This document shows positions 1-7,068 of a stretch of 13,032 nt of DNA, in pieces. Both the position numbers and the translations under genes were made by a program. Each line of letters begins with the position of its first letter. Within the stretch, counting starts at the first letter, position 1. The stretch is from JBCDCU01 sp039180865 (GTDB lineage Bacteria; Pseudomonadota; Alphaproteobacteria; Rhizobiales; JACESI01), in assembly GCA_039180865.1 (NCBI GenBank), contig JBCDCZ010000119.1, positions 1-13,032 on the forward strand. Reading direction: 5' to 3'. The notes below the pieces were generated by a model. It ran no database searches and had not been told where the DNA came from. It was given only the letters and a program-made list of their open reading frames with translations.

Positions 1-79
1 CGAAGGCCTCCATGGCCTCGCCGTTCATGATCATGGTGTTAAGCTCAGTGTCGAGCGCCAAAAGATCGTTGTTTGCCAT
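1..79 (-). CDS. SnoaL-like (NTF2-fold) protein, N-terminal fragment cut by window edge
   Basis: Only the first 26 codons are present; the reading frame leaves the window at base 1. The peptide begins MANNDLLALDTELNTMI and continues through NGEAMEAF. This pattern of a helix followed by Asn/Gly-Glu-Ala and an aromatic is typical of the first helix of small SnoaL-like proteins of about 115-130 aa. The ATG is preceded by a purine-rich AGGGAG/AAGGA ribosome-binding stretch (about 81-92), which supports this start. It lies 30 nt downstream of the pirin gene on the same strand, so the two are probably cotranscribed. SnoaL-like folds are small cone-shaped barrels that may be enzymes or ligand binders, and the fragment gives no substrate. 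The family call rests on a short N-terminus and is inference. Confidence 0.6.
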   Translation of the reverse strand, partial: MANNDLLALDTELNTMIMNGEAMEAF

Positions 80-109
80 TTCCTTTACTCCCTGGTTGCA
101 GCTTCGGCG

Positions 110-1021
110 TTACGCCGACTTCTTGATGAATGTGTTGGAATTGAGTTCGTTGATCGCCTGGACGAGTTCCTCGCGAGTGTTCATTACGATCGGACCATGC
201 CATGCGACAGGTTCCTGGATCGGTGTTCCGGAAACGAGCAGGAAACGCACACCCTCTTCGCCAGCCTGAACGCTGACCTCATCGCCAGTTCCGAAAAGCA
301 CCAGCGATCGGTTGCCCGAATTGTCCCGGATAAGAATTTCTTCATCACCCATCTCCTTTTCGAGTAGCACACCAAATGGTTTGGAGGCATCACGAAACAT
401 TGCAGAACCCTGAAAAATGTAGGCAAAAGCCTTTTGATAGGTGTCCACAGGGAGAATTTTCTTAACCCCTGGCGGCACGCTCACATCGAGGTAACGCGGA
501 TTGGCGGCAATCCCTTCAACCGGTCCGCTCTTCCCCCAAAAGTCACCGGCGATGACCTTCACCCGCGTTCCGTCGTCATCAATGATCTCCGGAATCTCAT
601 TTGAGCTGATATCCTGATAACGCGGGTCGGTCATTTTGAGGCGTGACGGCAGGTTCGCCCAGAGCTGGAAACCATGCATCTGCCCCTTCGCGCTCGCCTG
701 GGGCATCTCCTGGTGAAGGATCCCGCTTCCAGCGGTCATCCACTGGATATCACCTGCACCAAGCGACCCCTGATTGCCGAGGGAATCGGCATGATCAACA
801 GAGCCCTCAAGCACATAGGTGATCGTTTCAATGCCGCGGTGGGGATGCCAGGGAAATCCGCGTTCGAAATCCTCGACGCGGTCATTTCGGAAATCGTCAA
901 ACAGAAGAAACGGATCGGCGAGTGACGGATCACCAAAACCGAAAGCCCGGTGAAGTTTCACGCCTGCTCCTTCCATCGTGGGTTGAGCCTGCGAAATCTG
1001 TGTTACCGGTCGAATGGACAT
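110..1021 (-). CDS. Pirin family protein (bicupin, probable metal-dependent quercetinase or redox sensor)
   Basis: A 303-aa bicupin of the usual pirin length. The N-terminal cupin has the hallmark HPHRGIET (His59, His61) and the later HQEM (His103, Glu105). These match the four metal ligands of pirins (three His, one Glu), so the iron site looks intact. The YVLEGSVDHADS and GAGDIQWMTAGSG stretches are also classic pirin. The C-terminal half (about 175-300) is the more variable second cupin. Bacterial pirins are reported as quercetin 2,3-dioxygenases or as regulators of central metabolism; which applies here cannot be read. The start at 1021 is chosen because GGGAGA lies 7 nt upstream. An in-frame ATG 33 nt further upstream (1054) has no ribosome-binding site. 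The gene is followed after 30 nt by a SnoaL-like gene on the same strand, a likely two-gene operon. Confidence 0.93.
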   Translation of the reverse strand: MSIRPVTQISQAQPTMEGAGVKLHRAFGFGDPSLADPFLLFDDFRNDRVEDFERGFPWHPHRGIETITYVLEGSVDHADSLGNQGSLGAGDIQWMTAGSGILHQEMPQASAKGQMHGFQLWANLPSRLKMTDPRYQDISSNEIPEIIDDDGTRVKVIAGDFWGKSGPVEGIAANPRYLDVSVPPGVKKILPVDTYQKAFAYIFQGSAMFRDASKPFGVLLEKEMGDEEILIRDNSGNRSLVLFGTGDEVSVQAGEEGVRFLLVSGTPIQEPVAWHGPIVMNTREELVQAINELNSNTFIKKSA

Positions 1022-1023
1022 GT

Positions 1024-1048
1024 GCGTTCTCCCAAGATCTTGGAACGC
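1024..1048 (-). promoter_or_regulatory. Dyad symmetry over the pirin ribosome-binding site
   Basis: A perfect 12-bp palindrome CCAAGATCTTGG (1032-1043) is flanked by a second complementary pair, GCGTT (1024-1028) and AACGC (1044-1048), with a 3-nt bulge. The pirin Shine-Dalgarno lies inside the structure. It could be a protein-binding operator or an RNA stem limiting translation. The sequence shows the symmetry; a function is inference. Confidence 0.3.
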
Positions 1049-1422
1049 TCTCATCTGACGCTTTGTGTGCGCCGTCGGGCGTTCCGCTCACGAATGAGAT
1101 ACGCGCAAATGGCTCGAAAACCATCCCCTCGACAGACTGTTCACCGGACCGGCTTTTATTCGGCGGGTGCGGAGATCGGAGATTTTGGGAGAACCGCAGT
1201 AGAAAGCATCTGCCCGGATGCTATAAACCGCAACCGCGCTCGTCACTCTCGCGTCAAGCACTACGCCGCGGCTGAACGGAGGCCGAACCGTTTCGCAAAA
1301 AAGGGGTGCCTTGTAAAGGTATCGGACGCCCTTCCATTTCTCTATCATGAAGGTTTTCGACAAGCATCCATTCAGCGTTTGCCGATGACCGGAACTTGCT
1401 GTATTGAGGGCGTGTTGGTCTA
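1049..1422. other. Intergenic stretch between pirin and tRNA-Arg, no gene seen
   Basis: About 370 nt lie between the pirin leader and the tRNA. Open frames are present on both strands, but none has a ribosome-binding site combined with a recognisable protein. The stretch should hold the pirin promoter (reading left) and the tRNA promoter (reading right). I could not pick out a convincing -35/-10 pair for either. Confidence 0.5.
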
Positions 1423-1499
<77 letters not shown>

Positions 1500-1510
1500 T
1501 TTTTTCTTTT
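1500..1510 (+). terminator. T-rich tail directly after the tRNA
   Basis: TTTTTTCTTTT begins at the base after CCA. With the stable T arm and acceptor stem just upstream, this is a plausible intrinsic stop for the tRNA transcript. There is no separate dedicated hairpin. Confidence 0.35.
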
Positions 1511-1744
1511 ATATTCAGAGGCATGGGCAGATAGCGCGAAAAGCTGACTCGCCGGTTTGTGCCAAGACTTGGAGAACATTGCCAGAACTTGCCAGGATGT
1601 CCCATACAAAGCGCGTACAGTCTGATCGGTTTTTGTTCACGCTAGCGGGTTCCGTCCCGAACGGGAGATCGACATCGACGGCGAAAACGTCCCGGATCTC
1701 GAGACGTTACCCGTAGCTTTAGATGACGATGAAGGCGCCCACAC

Positions 1745-2335
1745 TCAACCGCCTGGAACGAATGGCGCGGAGATGTGCTCGTGGGCGACGAGCCAGCGAT
1801 CGCCGATCTTCTCCAAGACGACAGTCTGGCGGGCCTGCATGGCGTAAGGCATACCGTCCGTAGTCTTGCCGTCGACGTCGATGCTGGCGCTCATCCAGGC
1901 GACGTCGCCGTTTCGAGCATATCGGAACGTGTCCTCGCGCATCGCGACATTGAACTCGGATGAGCGGGCGACAATCGCGGTCAGCTCTTCAGAATAGGCG
2001 TCCCAGCCTTGGAAGCCGTGAGCGGGCGGAAAGACGTCGAAAGCGAACAGGCGTTCGGTCTGCTGATAGAACGTCGCTGGGACGTCGATGTCGAAGCGGC
2101 TGGTTGCGCCAGGGCTCCATGTTTCGTTGTACTGGACCATGAAGGCGCGGAAGAAGTCGGCCTCGTCCATAGTGGCTTCGCGGGCTGCCGAATTGGCGTT
2201 GAAATCGATCATCGCCGCCCACTCCAAAGCCTGAGCATCGATAACGCCATTGCCTTCGGCGTGAGCGGGAAGTGCGGTGAGAGACAGCGCCATGGCGGTG
2301 GCGGCTGCGAGCAAATGCAGGGTTGAGCGGGTCAT
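1745..2335 (-). CDS. Exported SnoaL-like / NTF2-fold protein
   Basis: A 196-aa protein. The N-terminus is a clear Sec signal peptide: Arg3, a hydrophobic Leu/Ala core (6-22), and a likely signal peptidase I site at AHA-EGN after residue 26. The mature part resembles the SnoaL_3/DUF4440 group of NTF2-fold proteins. It has an N-terminal helix, an aromatic-rich middle, then beta strands with VAWMSASIDVDGKT and a typical ending, VVLEKIGDRWLVAHEHISAPF. It probably acts in the periplasm; no catalytic residues can be assigned. The start at 2335 is supported by AAAGGAG 7 nt upstream; an in-frame ATG 72 nt further upstream lacks a ribosome-binding site and would bury the signal peptide. It is transcribed divergently from the LysR gene 95 nt away, the classic arrangement for a LysR regulator and its target. 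Confidence 0.8.
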   Translation of the reverse strand: MTRSTLHLLAAATAMALSLTALPAHAEGNGVIDAQALEWAAMIDFNANSAAREATMDEADFFRAFMVQYNETWSPGATSRFDIDVPATFYQQTERLFAFDVFPPAHGFQGWDAYSEELTAIVARSSEFNVAMREDTFRYARNGDVAWMSASIDVDGKTTDGMPYAMQARQTVVLEKIGDRWLVAHEHISAPFVPGG

Positions 2336-2391
2336 TGCAGGTCTCCTTTGCTTTCTTTGAGCAGGAGATATGCCTCCAACGACCATACCGG

Positions 2392-2432
2392 TAGACAGGC
2401 ATTGCATATTTTAACTATACACATTCATGTAT
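2392..2432 (+). promoter_or_regulatory. Candidate lysR promoter, -10 next to the start codon, plus LysR-like dyad
   Basis: TAGACA (2392-2397) and TATACA (2416-2421) are spaced by 18 nt, which would place the RNA start near 2427-2431, at or just before the ATG at 2431. In addition ATAC (2417-2420) and GTAT (2429-2432) form an interrupted dyad with an 8-nt centre overlapping the start. This is the size of a LysR-type binding box and would suit autorepression. Both are pattern-based inferences. Confidence 0.35.
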
Positions 2433-3318
2433 GATTGAACTCACCCTCCGCCAGATCGAAGTCCTGCACGCCGCGCTGTCAGCGCGCGGTTTGACCTCGG
2501 GCGCAGACCGGCTGGGCCTCCCACAATCGAATATGTCCGCGACGCTCGCCAAGGCACGGCGGATCTTCGGCGATAGTCTTCTCGTGCGCAGCGGATCGGG
2601 TATGGCGCTAACAGAAGAAGGCGCACGGGTTTTAGAGATCACGGAACGGCTGCTCGAAAACGCCGACGCGTTGAGTACAGATCGCTCTTCCTACGATCCT
2701 TTGAAGGACGAAGGCGAGTTCCGGATAGCTGCTTTCGACTACGTTCAAGCTGCGATCCTGCCAGCAGGTATCTCAGCGTTGCTGCGGACCGCCCCGAACC
2801 TGCGCACGGCATTCCTGCCTTTAGACCGGCTAAGTGTGCGGGAGTCTCTGGAGGCAGGCGAGGTCGATCTTGCCGTGACAACGTCTGGATATGCACCGGA
2901 CGGTCTGCGCGTCGCGCCGCTGATGACGGAGACTTTCGTTTGCGTCACCCGGCGCGGTGAACTCAAGGGCGATACACTGGACATCGACACCTATTGCGGA
3001 TTGCCGCACATTCTCACATCTCCGACTCGGGCGAACTTTCGCGGCGAGGTCGACGAGGCGTTGGCTAGAGAGGACCGCTCGCGTCGGATCCTAGCGTCGA
3101 CCTCGAATTTCTTCGCTGCGTTGGCTGTGTTGAGAGAGGTTGGTGGTGTAGTCGCGATTCCTAAACGTCTGGCGACGGGCTTGGGGAGTGAATACGATGT
3201 GTACGAACCTCCCGTCGCATTGGCTGGTTTCGATCTGGTGCTATGCTGGGCGTCGCGGGTTCACACCAACAAGCGTCATCAAAGCTTGCGCGCCATCATT
3301 CTCGAATCCGCGGCATAA
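2431..3318 (+). CDS. LysR family transcriptional regulator
   Basis: A 295-aa protein, the usual length for the family. The N-terminal winged helix-turn-helix (about 3-65) starts LTLRQIEVLHAAL and contains the recognition region with GLPQSNMSATLAKARRIFG, followed by LLVRSGSGMALTEEG. A linker helix (about 66-90) leads into the periplasmic-binding-protein-like effector domain: FRIAAFDYVQAAILPAGI, then LEAGEVDLAVTTSG, the usual first-lobe landmark. The effector is unknown. The divergent exported SnoaL-like gene is the likeliest target. The start is fixed by the LTLRQ motif at residue 4; no Shine-Dalgarno precedes it, so a leaderless transcript is possible. Confidence 0.93.
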   Translation: MIELTLRQIEVLHAALSARGLTSGADRLGLPQSNMSATLAKARRIFGDSLLVRSGSGMALTEEGARVLEITERLLENADALSTDRSSYDPLKDEGEFRIAAFDYVQAAILPAGISALLRTAPNLRTAFLPLDRLSVRESLEAGEVDLAVTTSGYAPDGLRVAPLMTETFVCVTRRGELKGDTLDIDTYCGLPHILTSPTRANFRGEVDEALAREDRSRRILASTSNFFAALAVLREVGGVVAIPKRLATGLGSEYDVYEPPVALAGFDLVLCWASRVHTNKRHQSLRAIILESAA

Positions 3319-3326
3319 TTTCCAGC

Positions 3327-3345
3327 GTCTCGCAGGGAGCGAGAC
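3327..3345 (+). terminator. Hairpin after lysR
   Basis: GTCTCGC (3327-3333) and GCGAGAC (3339-3345) form a perfect 7-bp stem with a 5-nt loop, starting 9 nt after the lysR stop codon. The T-tract is very short (TT), so termination may be weak or Rho-assisted. Confidence 0.45.
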
Positions 3346-3501
3346 TTCCCAGCGATCTTTCGCGACCGCCATGGAGACAGTCAAACTATCGAGCCTGTCG
3401 AGGTCCATCATCTCCCTGGTGTAGAGCATCACTCGACAAGCTGTTGAGTCAGTCGCGCCTAGTCAAACTCCAAACCACTCTCAGATGCGATCCCAAGGAG
3501 T

Positions 3502-4175
3502 TTGAAATCATCAATACACGGCATCCATCGAGACAGACTGCTTCCAGGGCTTGCGACGATTATGAATGTCGTGCCATTCGCCATGCTGACACCGCATGTC
3601 GTTGTCCGCTTGAGCGAAACCGGTGCAACTGCGACGATGGTTGCGGCCTACGGAATGGCGTCCTTCTTAGCGATTCTTGCGAAATCACCGATTACACCTT
3701 GGTTGCTTTCGAAACTCGATCTGCGGGGCGCGCATCTGCTTGGGCTCTCGCTTGCCGGGCTCGGCACTGAGACCGTAGCGGTAGATTGGGGACCGGATTC
3801 CGAATTCCAGACACACAAGATTATCCACGGCGCTGGCAAACGGGAATTCTTTGTCCAGAGCAGTTCGAGCCATGTGATTGAACTCGACGGCGCAACCGCC
3901 GCGGCGCGCTACTACGTGACCGAGACCGCCCGTTCAATTCAGGTACCGGCGATTTCAACCTCTCAATGTATGCGGACAGTTTTGTCAAAGAGGGTGGCGT
4001 CTGGCGCTTTAAAAGCCGGACCTACAACGTTCTTTATCTCGACGAAACCCCACCGGTCAGCGCTACTTTCCCGCGCGGAAACTACGGGCGTAAATCTCGG
4101 AACCTTTCCAAGAACGGCAAATCCGCCTGCTGGATGAAGCCACCAATCACGCCTTCTGCTGACGGTTTGTTCTAG
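3502..4175 (+). pseudogene. Decayed chimera: MFS transporter N-terminus joined to a frameshifted SnoaL-like domain
   Basis: Residues about 12-88 of the first frame look like the first two membrane helices and loop of a major-facilitator permease: MNVVPFAMLTPHVVVRLSET, then AAYGMASFLAILAKSPITPW. From about residue 90 (near 3765) the character changes abruptly to a soluble SnoaL-like protein, with VDWGPDSEF, then SHVIELDGATAAARYYVTE. The coding frame is lost between about 3925 and 3950. The rest of the domain continues in another frame as NLSMYADSFVKEGGVWRFKS and RTYNVLYLDE, ending at TAG 4173-4175; the first frame instead runs to a TGA at 4135-4137. An MFS protein normally has 12 helices, so the transporter part is heavily truncated. 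The first frame opens with TTG (3502), immediately after AAGGAG, too close for normal initiation. This looks like a deletion fusion followed by a frameshift, and is unlikely to make either product. Confidence 0.65.
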
Positions 4176-4214
4176 CGGGTGCGGATCCATCGATTAGCGA
4201 GCCGTCTTGTCCAG

Positions 4215-4237
4215 CCCGTCCCCGTTACGGAGACGGG
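4215..4237 (-). terminator. Hairpin downstream of the CMD gene
   Basis: CCCGTC (4215-4220) pairs with GACGGG (4232-4237). Inside, CCG (4222-4224) pairs with CGG (4228-4230) around a TTA loop. It lies about 30 nt beyond the CMD stop codon. No T-tract follows on either strand, so it may be a Rho-dependent or RNA-protecting structure rather than a standard intrinsic terminator. Confidence 0.3.
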
Positions 4238-4267
4238 TGGAAACTCTGCATGCGGGTGGTAAGACCC

Positions 4268-4837
4268 TCAAGCGGCCAGCGGCTTGTCGCCACGCTTCCA
4301 GAGAAGCGGATGGAACACCTCATCAACCGGCGTTTGAGCCATATGGTTGATGTAATTCGACATGGTTTTCTGGGCGAGACCGAGAACCACGTCCAACACC
4401 GCGCGATGCCCGTATCCGGCATCAAAGAACGCCTGCATCTGCGCGTCAGACACGTTGCCGCGCTCGCGGACCATCTGCACGGTAAACGTCCGCAGCGCCT
4501 CAAGTTTCGCCGATGGCAATGGTGTTTCATTGCGAAGCGCCTCAGAGATCTCGTCGGAGACCTTCATCATCTGCGCGATCCCCGTATGAGCCGGCACACA
4601 ATAGTGACACTCATGCTCCACATTGATCGCCTGCCAGACAACTGTCAGCTCCTCGGCGTCGAAATCGGTCTCGGTAAACAATTTGTGCAGCATTTGGTAG
4701 GCCTCGAAGGCTTGCGGGCTCTCGCTCAGCACCTTGTGGAGACCCGGGATGCGGCCAAAAGCCTTTTTCGAGTTTTCGAGCAGGGGCTTCGAGCCTTCCG
4801 GTGCCGTTTCCAGATCATGCGAAGGGAAGTTGGTCAT
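4268..4837 (-). CDS. Carboxymuconolactone decarboxylase (CMD) / AhpD-like family protein
   Basis: A 189-aa all-helical protein with the AhpD-type redox motif EHECHYCVPAHT: Cys77-x2-Cys80-x3-His84, with Glu74 and Glu76 beside it. In AhpD this Cys-x-x-Cys-x3-His set is the thiol site supporting peroxide reduction; other members are lactone decarboxylases that lack the cysteines. With both cysteines present, a thiol-disulfide/peroxidase role is more likely than muconolactone decarboxylation, but the substrate is not known. The start at 4837 is supported by AGAGGA about 8 nt upstream. The in-frame extension to 4924 would run through the operator palindromes and is rejected. It is divergent from a TetR gene with two palindromes between them, so it is probably repressed by that regulator. 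Confidence 0.9.
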   Translation of the reverse strand: MTNFPSHDLETAPEGSKPLLENSKKAFGRIPGLHKVLSESPQAFEAYQMLHKLFTETDFDAEELTVVWQAINVEHECHYCVPAHTGIAQMMKVSDEISEALRNETPLPSAKLEALRTFTVQMVRERGNVSDAQMQAFFDAGYGHRAVLDVVLGLAQKTMSNYINHMAQTPVDEVFHPLLWKRGDKPLAA

Positions 4838-4883
4838 GGTGTCGTCCTCTGAAAAATGTGTGATGGCAGCAGATTTACTCTTT

Positions 4884-4925
4884 CTTGAGTGATCATTCAA
4901 GAATATATTTGAGCAATCGTTCAAA
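4884..4925. promoter_or_regulatory. Two tandem TetR-type operator palindromes
   Basis: CTTGAGTGATCATTCAAG (4884-4901) and TTTGAGCAATCGTTCAAA (4908-4925) share the core TTGAG-N6-TTCAA. Each is a near palindrome built on a half-site TTGARYGA: 7 of 8 positions match in the first copy and 6 of 8 in the second. Their centres are 24 bp apart. They lie between the divergent CMD and TetR genes, where an operator for joint control of both promoters would be expected. The repeat and symmetry are seen; binding by the adjacent TetR protein is inferred. Confidence 0.7.
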
Positions 4926-4964
4926 AATTAATAGAGCCGCCCGCTAGCAAAAGACCGACACGCC

Positions 4965-5549
4965 ATGCCTCGCAAACCTGAATATGACCGCGACGACCTG
5001 ATTGATCGCGCCCGTGACCTTTTTTGGAAACAAGGTTGGGCGGGGACGTCATTGAAGGACCTGGAGCGCGTGCTGAATCTCAAACCTGGCAGTTTTTATG
5101 CCGCGTTCGGCTCAAAGGATGCGCTCTTCAAACTGACAATGGACCGATATGTTGAAGATGGCGGTTGCAGTATCAAAACCTTGGTCGAGGAACTCGGGCC
5201 TCTTGGCGCGTTGCAGGAATTTCCGTTCCGAGTGATTTCTGACAAGAAAGCACCAGCCAAAGCATGCATGCTTGCAAAGTCAGTTCTGGAGTTAAGCGGA
5301 CGTGACCATGCACTCGCGGCAGTCGCCAATCGTCACCTTGAGACAATGGAACAGCATTTCGTGCAGGTGTTTCAGGAGGCCCAAGCTAACGGCCAGATTG
5401 ACAAAACCCATGACCCTCGTGCTCTCGCCCGACGCTACCAGTCGGACCTGATGGGCTTGCGCATTTCAGCGGAACGAGAGGGTATGGACGCCCAGGCGAT
5501 CGCCCAAGAGATTTCCGAGAGTCTGATGCGGCTCGCGCCCCAAATGTAA
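4965..5549 (+). CDS. TetR/AcrR family transcriptional regulator
   Basis: A 194-aa protein. The N-terminal TetR DNA-binding domain (about 8-55) includes LIDRARDLFWKQGWAGTSLK, DLERVLNLKPGSFYAAFGSK and DALF: the Gly-x-x-x-Thr-Ser turn, a helix-turn-helix at about 28-47, and the FYxxFGSK signature. The C-terminal half is the variable all-helical ligand and dimer domain, with Cys80-ish 'AKACMLAKSVLEL', a segment common in the C-terminal domain of this regulator branch. Ligand unknown; quinones, electrophiles or peroxides would fit an AhpD-like target. The start at 4965 gives the standard short basic lead (MPRKPEYDRD); the ribosome-binding site is weak. It is divergent from the CMD gene, and the paired palindromes at 4884-4925 are the probable operators for both. 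Confidence 0.93.
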   Translation: MPRKPEYDRDDLIDRARDLFWKQGWAGTSLKDLERVLNLKPGSFYAAFGSKDALFKLTMDRYVEDGGCSIKTLVEELGPLGALQEFPFRVISDKKAPAKACMLAKSVLELSGRDHALAAVANRHLETMEQHFVQVFQEAQANGQIDKTHDPRALARRYQSDLMGLRISAEREGMDAQAIAQEISESLMRLAPQM

Positions 5550-5783
5550 CAACCGCCAGCACCCAGTGTGCGGCACATACGCTATCAGGCGCTGTCAGGC
5601 GAATTTCGGAGGCTGCAGCACCAGAAAGGGCTTCGAGAGCCTTCCGAGGATCCGGGCCGTGGCGGCAAGGACACACTTGTCGTTGGTACCTTTGGGTCCA
5701 AGCAATCGCAGCCCTCAAAGGTCGTGTATGCGTGTAGAGGTTGAGCAAATAGGAGCTTACCAAATGGGCTCGTTTTCTGTTGT

Positions 5784-6530
5784 TCAGGTGAGTGACCGTG
5801 TCGCGCGTTTGATAATCCGCGCGGTCTCAGGACCACCTCCCTCCGCCGCCCAGCGCGAACAGAGCGAACGCACCCAGTCAGGGCGGCTTTTCGCGGCATC
5901 GTTGAGCCAGTTGCCAACAGAATCCTGGACATAGCGCGCCGGATCTGCCCGGAGGGGCTCAAGAACCGGCAGACCGTATTGTGGCTCCGCCTTAAGCTCA
6001 CGAATATGAGCGCACCACACACCGCGCGGCCGTGTCGCTTCACTCGCGAAACGGCGAACACGCTCAGAGGGGTCAGCGGTCCATGGGGCGAGCCGTTCGA
6101 TCGACGCTTCAATATCACGCGCAATCAGTGGCCGCGCCGCCAACCAGGCCCACTCCCGCACCCCGAAATGCCCGTCATCCGCAAAGCGCCGCAACGCGTT
6201 CAGGGCAGCATCCAGATCATCCCCTTGCTGCGCCACGACAGCGAAGCAAGCCCATCCGCGCACAGTATCCGACCCATGGCATTGCAACCCGACAAGCTCT
6301 TCACCTGTAAGTTTACGGGCAAACAGGTCCCCCATCACCCTCATACGCAGCGAGATACCCTCGCCCAGCACCTTTTCGACAGTGGTAATCTCCACCCGGG
6401 CGATCTTGGGAAAGACCGCCTTCAGCAGGATCGCGAAGTCGACAGCAAGGCATTCGCTCAGATGCGTGGTTTCGGCAATACCACTGTTGAGCGCTTCAAG
6501 TCGTGCAGGCGCGATCTCAGTTGTTTTCAT
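5784..6530 (-). CDS. DNA alkylation repair protein, HEAT-repeat (AlkC/AlkD-like) glycosylase
   Basis: A 248-aa all-helical protein resembling the COG4335 branch of the AlkC/AlkD superfamily, bacterial glycosylases that remove N3- or N7-alkylated purines using stacked HEAT-like repeats. The diagnostic parts are ERVRRFASEATRPRGVW (about 157-172) and the next repeat, RYVQDSVGNWLNDAAKSRPD (199-218) followed by WV. It ends with an ETARIIKRATRSL helix. The start at 6530 has AAGGTG about 6 nt upstream and lies 14 nt inside the end of the MarR gene, so the two are translationally coupled. In-frame codons further upstream (to 6644) lie wholly inside the MarR gene and are rejected. Its coupling to a MarR regulator suggests induction by a small-molecule or alkylation stress. 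The exact lesion specificity cannot be read, and the family's catalytic residues were not individually verified. Confidence 0.82.
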   Translation of the reverse strand: MKTTEIAPARLEALNSGIAETTHLSECLAVDFAILLKAVFPKIARVEITTVEKVLGEGISLRMRVMGDLFARKLTGEELVGLQCHGSDTVRGWACFAVVAQQGDDLDAALNALRRFADDGHFGVREWAWLAARPLIARDIEASIERLAPWTADPSERVRRFASEATRPRGVWCAHIRELKAEPQYGLPVLEPLRADPARYVQDSVGNWLNDAAKSRPDWVRSLCSRWAAEGGGPETARIIKRATRSLT

Positions 6531-7041
6531 AGACGTCACCTTGGATAGCGGATGACGCAGCATCGGTTTTCCTCCAAATGCGCGCCAACAAGCCCTGCAA
6601 GTCAGCCTGCTCATCGTTATTGAGATCGCCGACGAGGTTGACAATCCATTTCAAATGTTCCGCGTTCACGCGCTCTGCCAACTGACGCCCCGGAGCGGTG
6701 AGAGCGATCTTAACCGATCGCCGATCACGCCGGTCACGCCGCCGCGTGATCAGGGCGCTGCGCTCCAGTCCGTCAAGAAGTCCCGTCATCGTGGCGCGGG
6801 TAACGCCGATACGCTCGGCGAGATCGTGCGGCGCCAGCGGTTTCTTTGCCATGAGCAGTACGGTCAAAACCGTGAAACGCCCCTCCGACAGGTCATACGC
6901 CTGCAGGCGCTCCGCACAGCCTCGATCGATAGCAGCAGTGAGGGCGAGCAGGCTAAAGCAGGTTCGAAGCCCCGCAAGGTGCTGGGACATCCCTGATGCC
7001 GCGTCGAGGAGCGCGAGATACTTCCGGTCCAGTTTTATCAT
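6517..7041 (-). CDS. MarR family transcriptional regulator
   Basis: A 174-aa protein, slightly longer than the usual 140-160. The winged helix-turn-helix spans about 51-115: LSEGRFTVLTVLLMAKKPLA, then HDLAERIGVTRATMTGLLDG (recognition helix), then the basic wing RRRDRRDRRSVKIALTAPG. Flanking helices (1-45 and 120-165) make the dimer interface. The start at 7041 is preceded by AAGGGA. A longer frame to 7092 would translate through the palindrome at 7040-7068 and has no ribosome-binding site. It overlaps the downstream DNA-repair gene by 14 nt, so they form one operon. The palindrome over its start strongly suggests autorepression. Confidence 0.93.
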   Translation of the reverse strand: MIKLDRKYLALLDAASGMSQHLAGLRTCFSLLALTAAIDRGCAERLQAYDLSEGRFTVLTVLLMAKKPLAPHDLAERIGVTRATMTGLLDGLERSALITRRRDRRDRRSVKIALTAPGRQLAERVNAEHLKWIVNLVGDLNNDEQADLQGLLARIWRKTDAASSAIQGDVYENN

Positions 7042-7068
7042 ATGGTCCCTTATAATAAGGCACCATAT
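7040..7068. promoter_or_regulatory. MarR autoregulatory operator, 29-bp near-perfect palindrome
   Basis: Left arm ATATGGTCCCTTAT (7040-7053), centre A (7054), right arm ATAAGGCACCATAT (7055-7068). The arms are complementary at 13 of 14 positions; the only mismatch is C7047 against C7061. The palindrome covers the ribosome-binding site and abuts the start codon of the MarR gene, and TATAAT-like sequence sits at its centre. Bound protein would block transcription and/or translation of the MarR-DNA repair operon. The symmetry is directly visible; the identity of the binding protein is inferred from position. Confidence 0.75.

Noticed and set aside
1618..1735. Possible remnant of a small DUF6894-like protein: DRFLFTLAG in one frame, then DIDGENVPDLETL in another
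   Set aside because: The resemblance is limited to a short PDLE-type motif across a frame change, with no start, ribosome-binding site or downstream match. Too weak to list as a pseudogene.
5550..5783. Frames continuing across the gap between the convergent TetR and DNA-repair genes
   Set aside because: They are extensions or shadows without ribosome-binding sites. The gap holds only a short direct repeat (TCAGGCG twice, near 5584 and 5595), likely chance.
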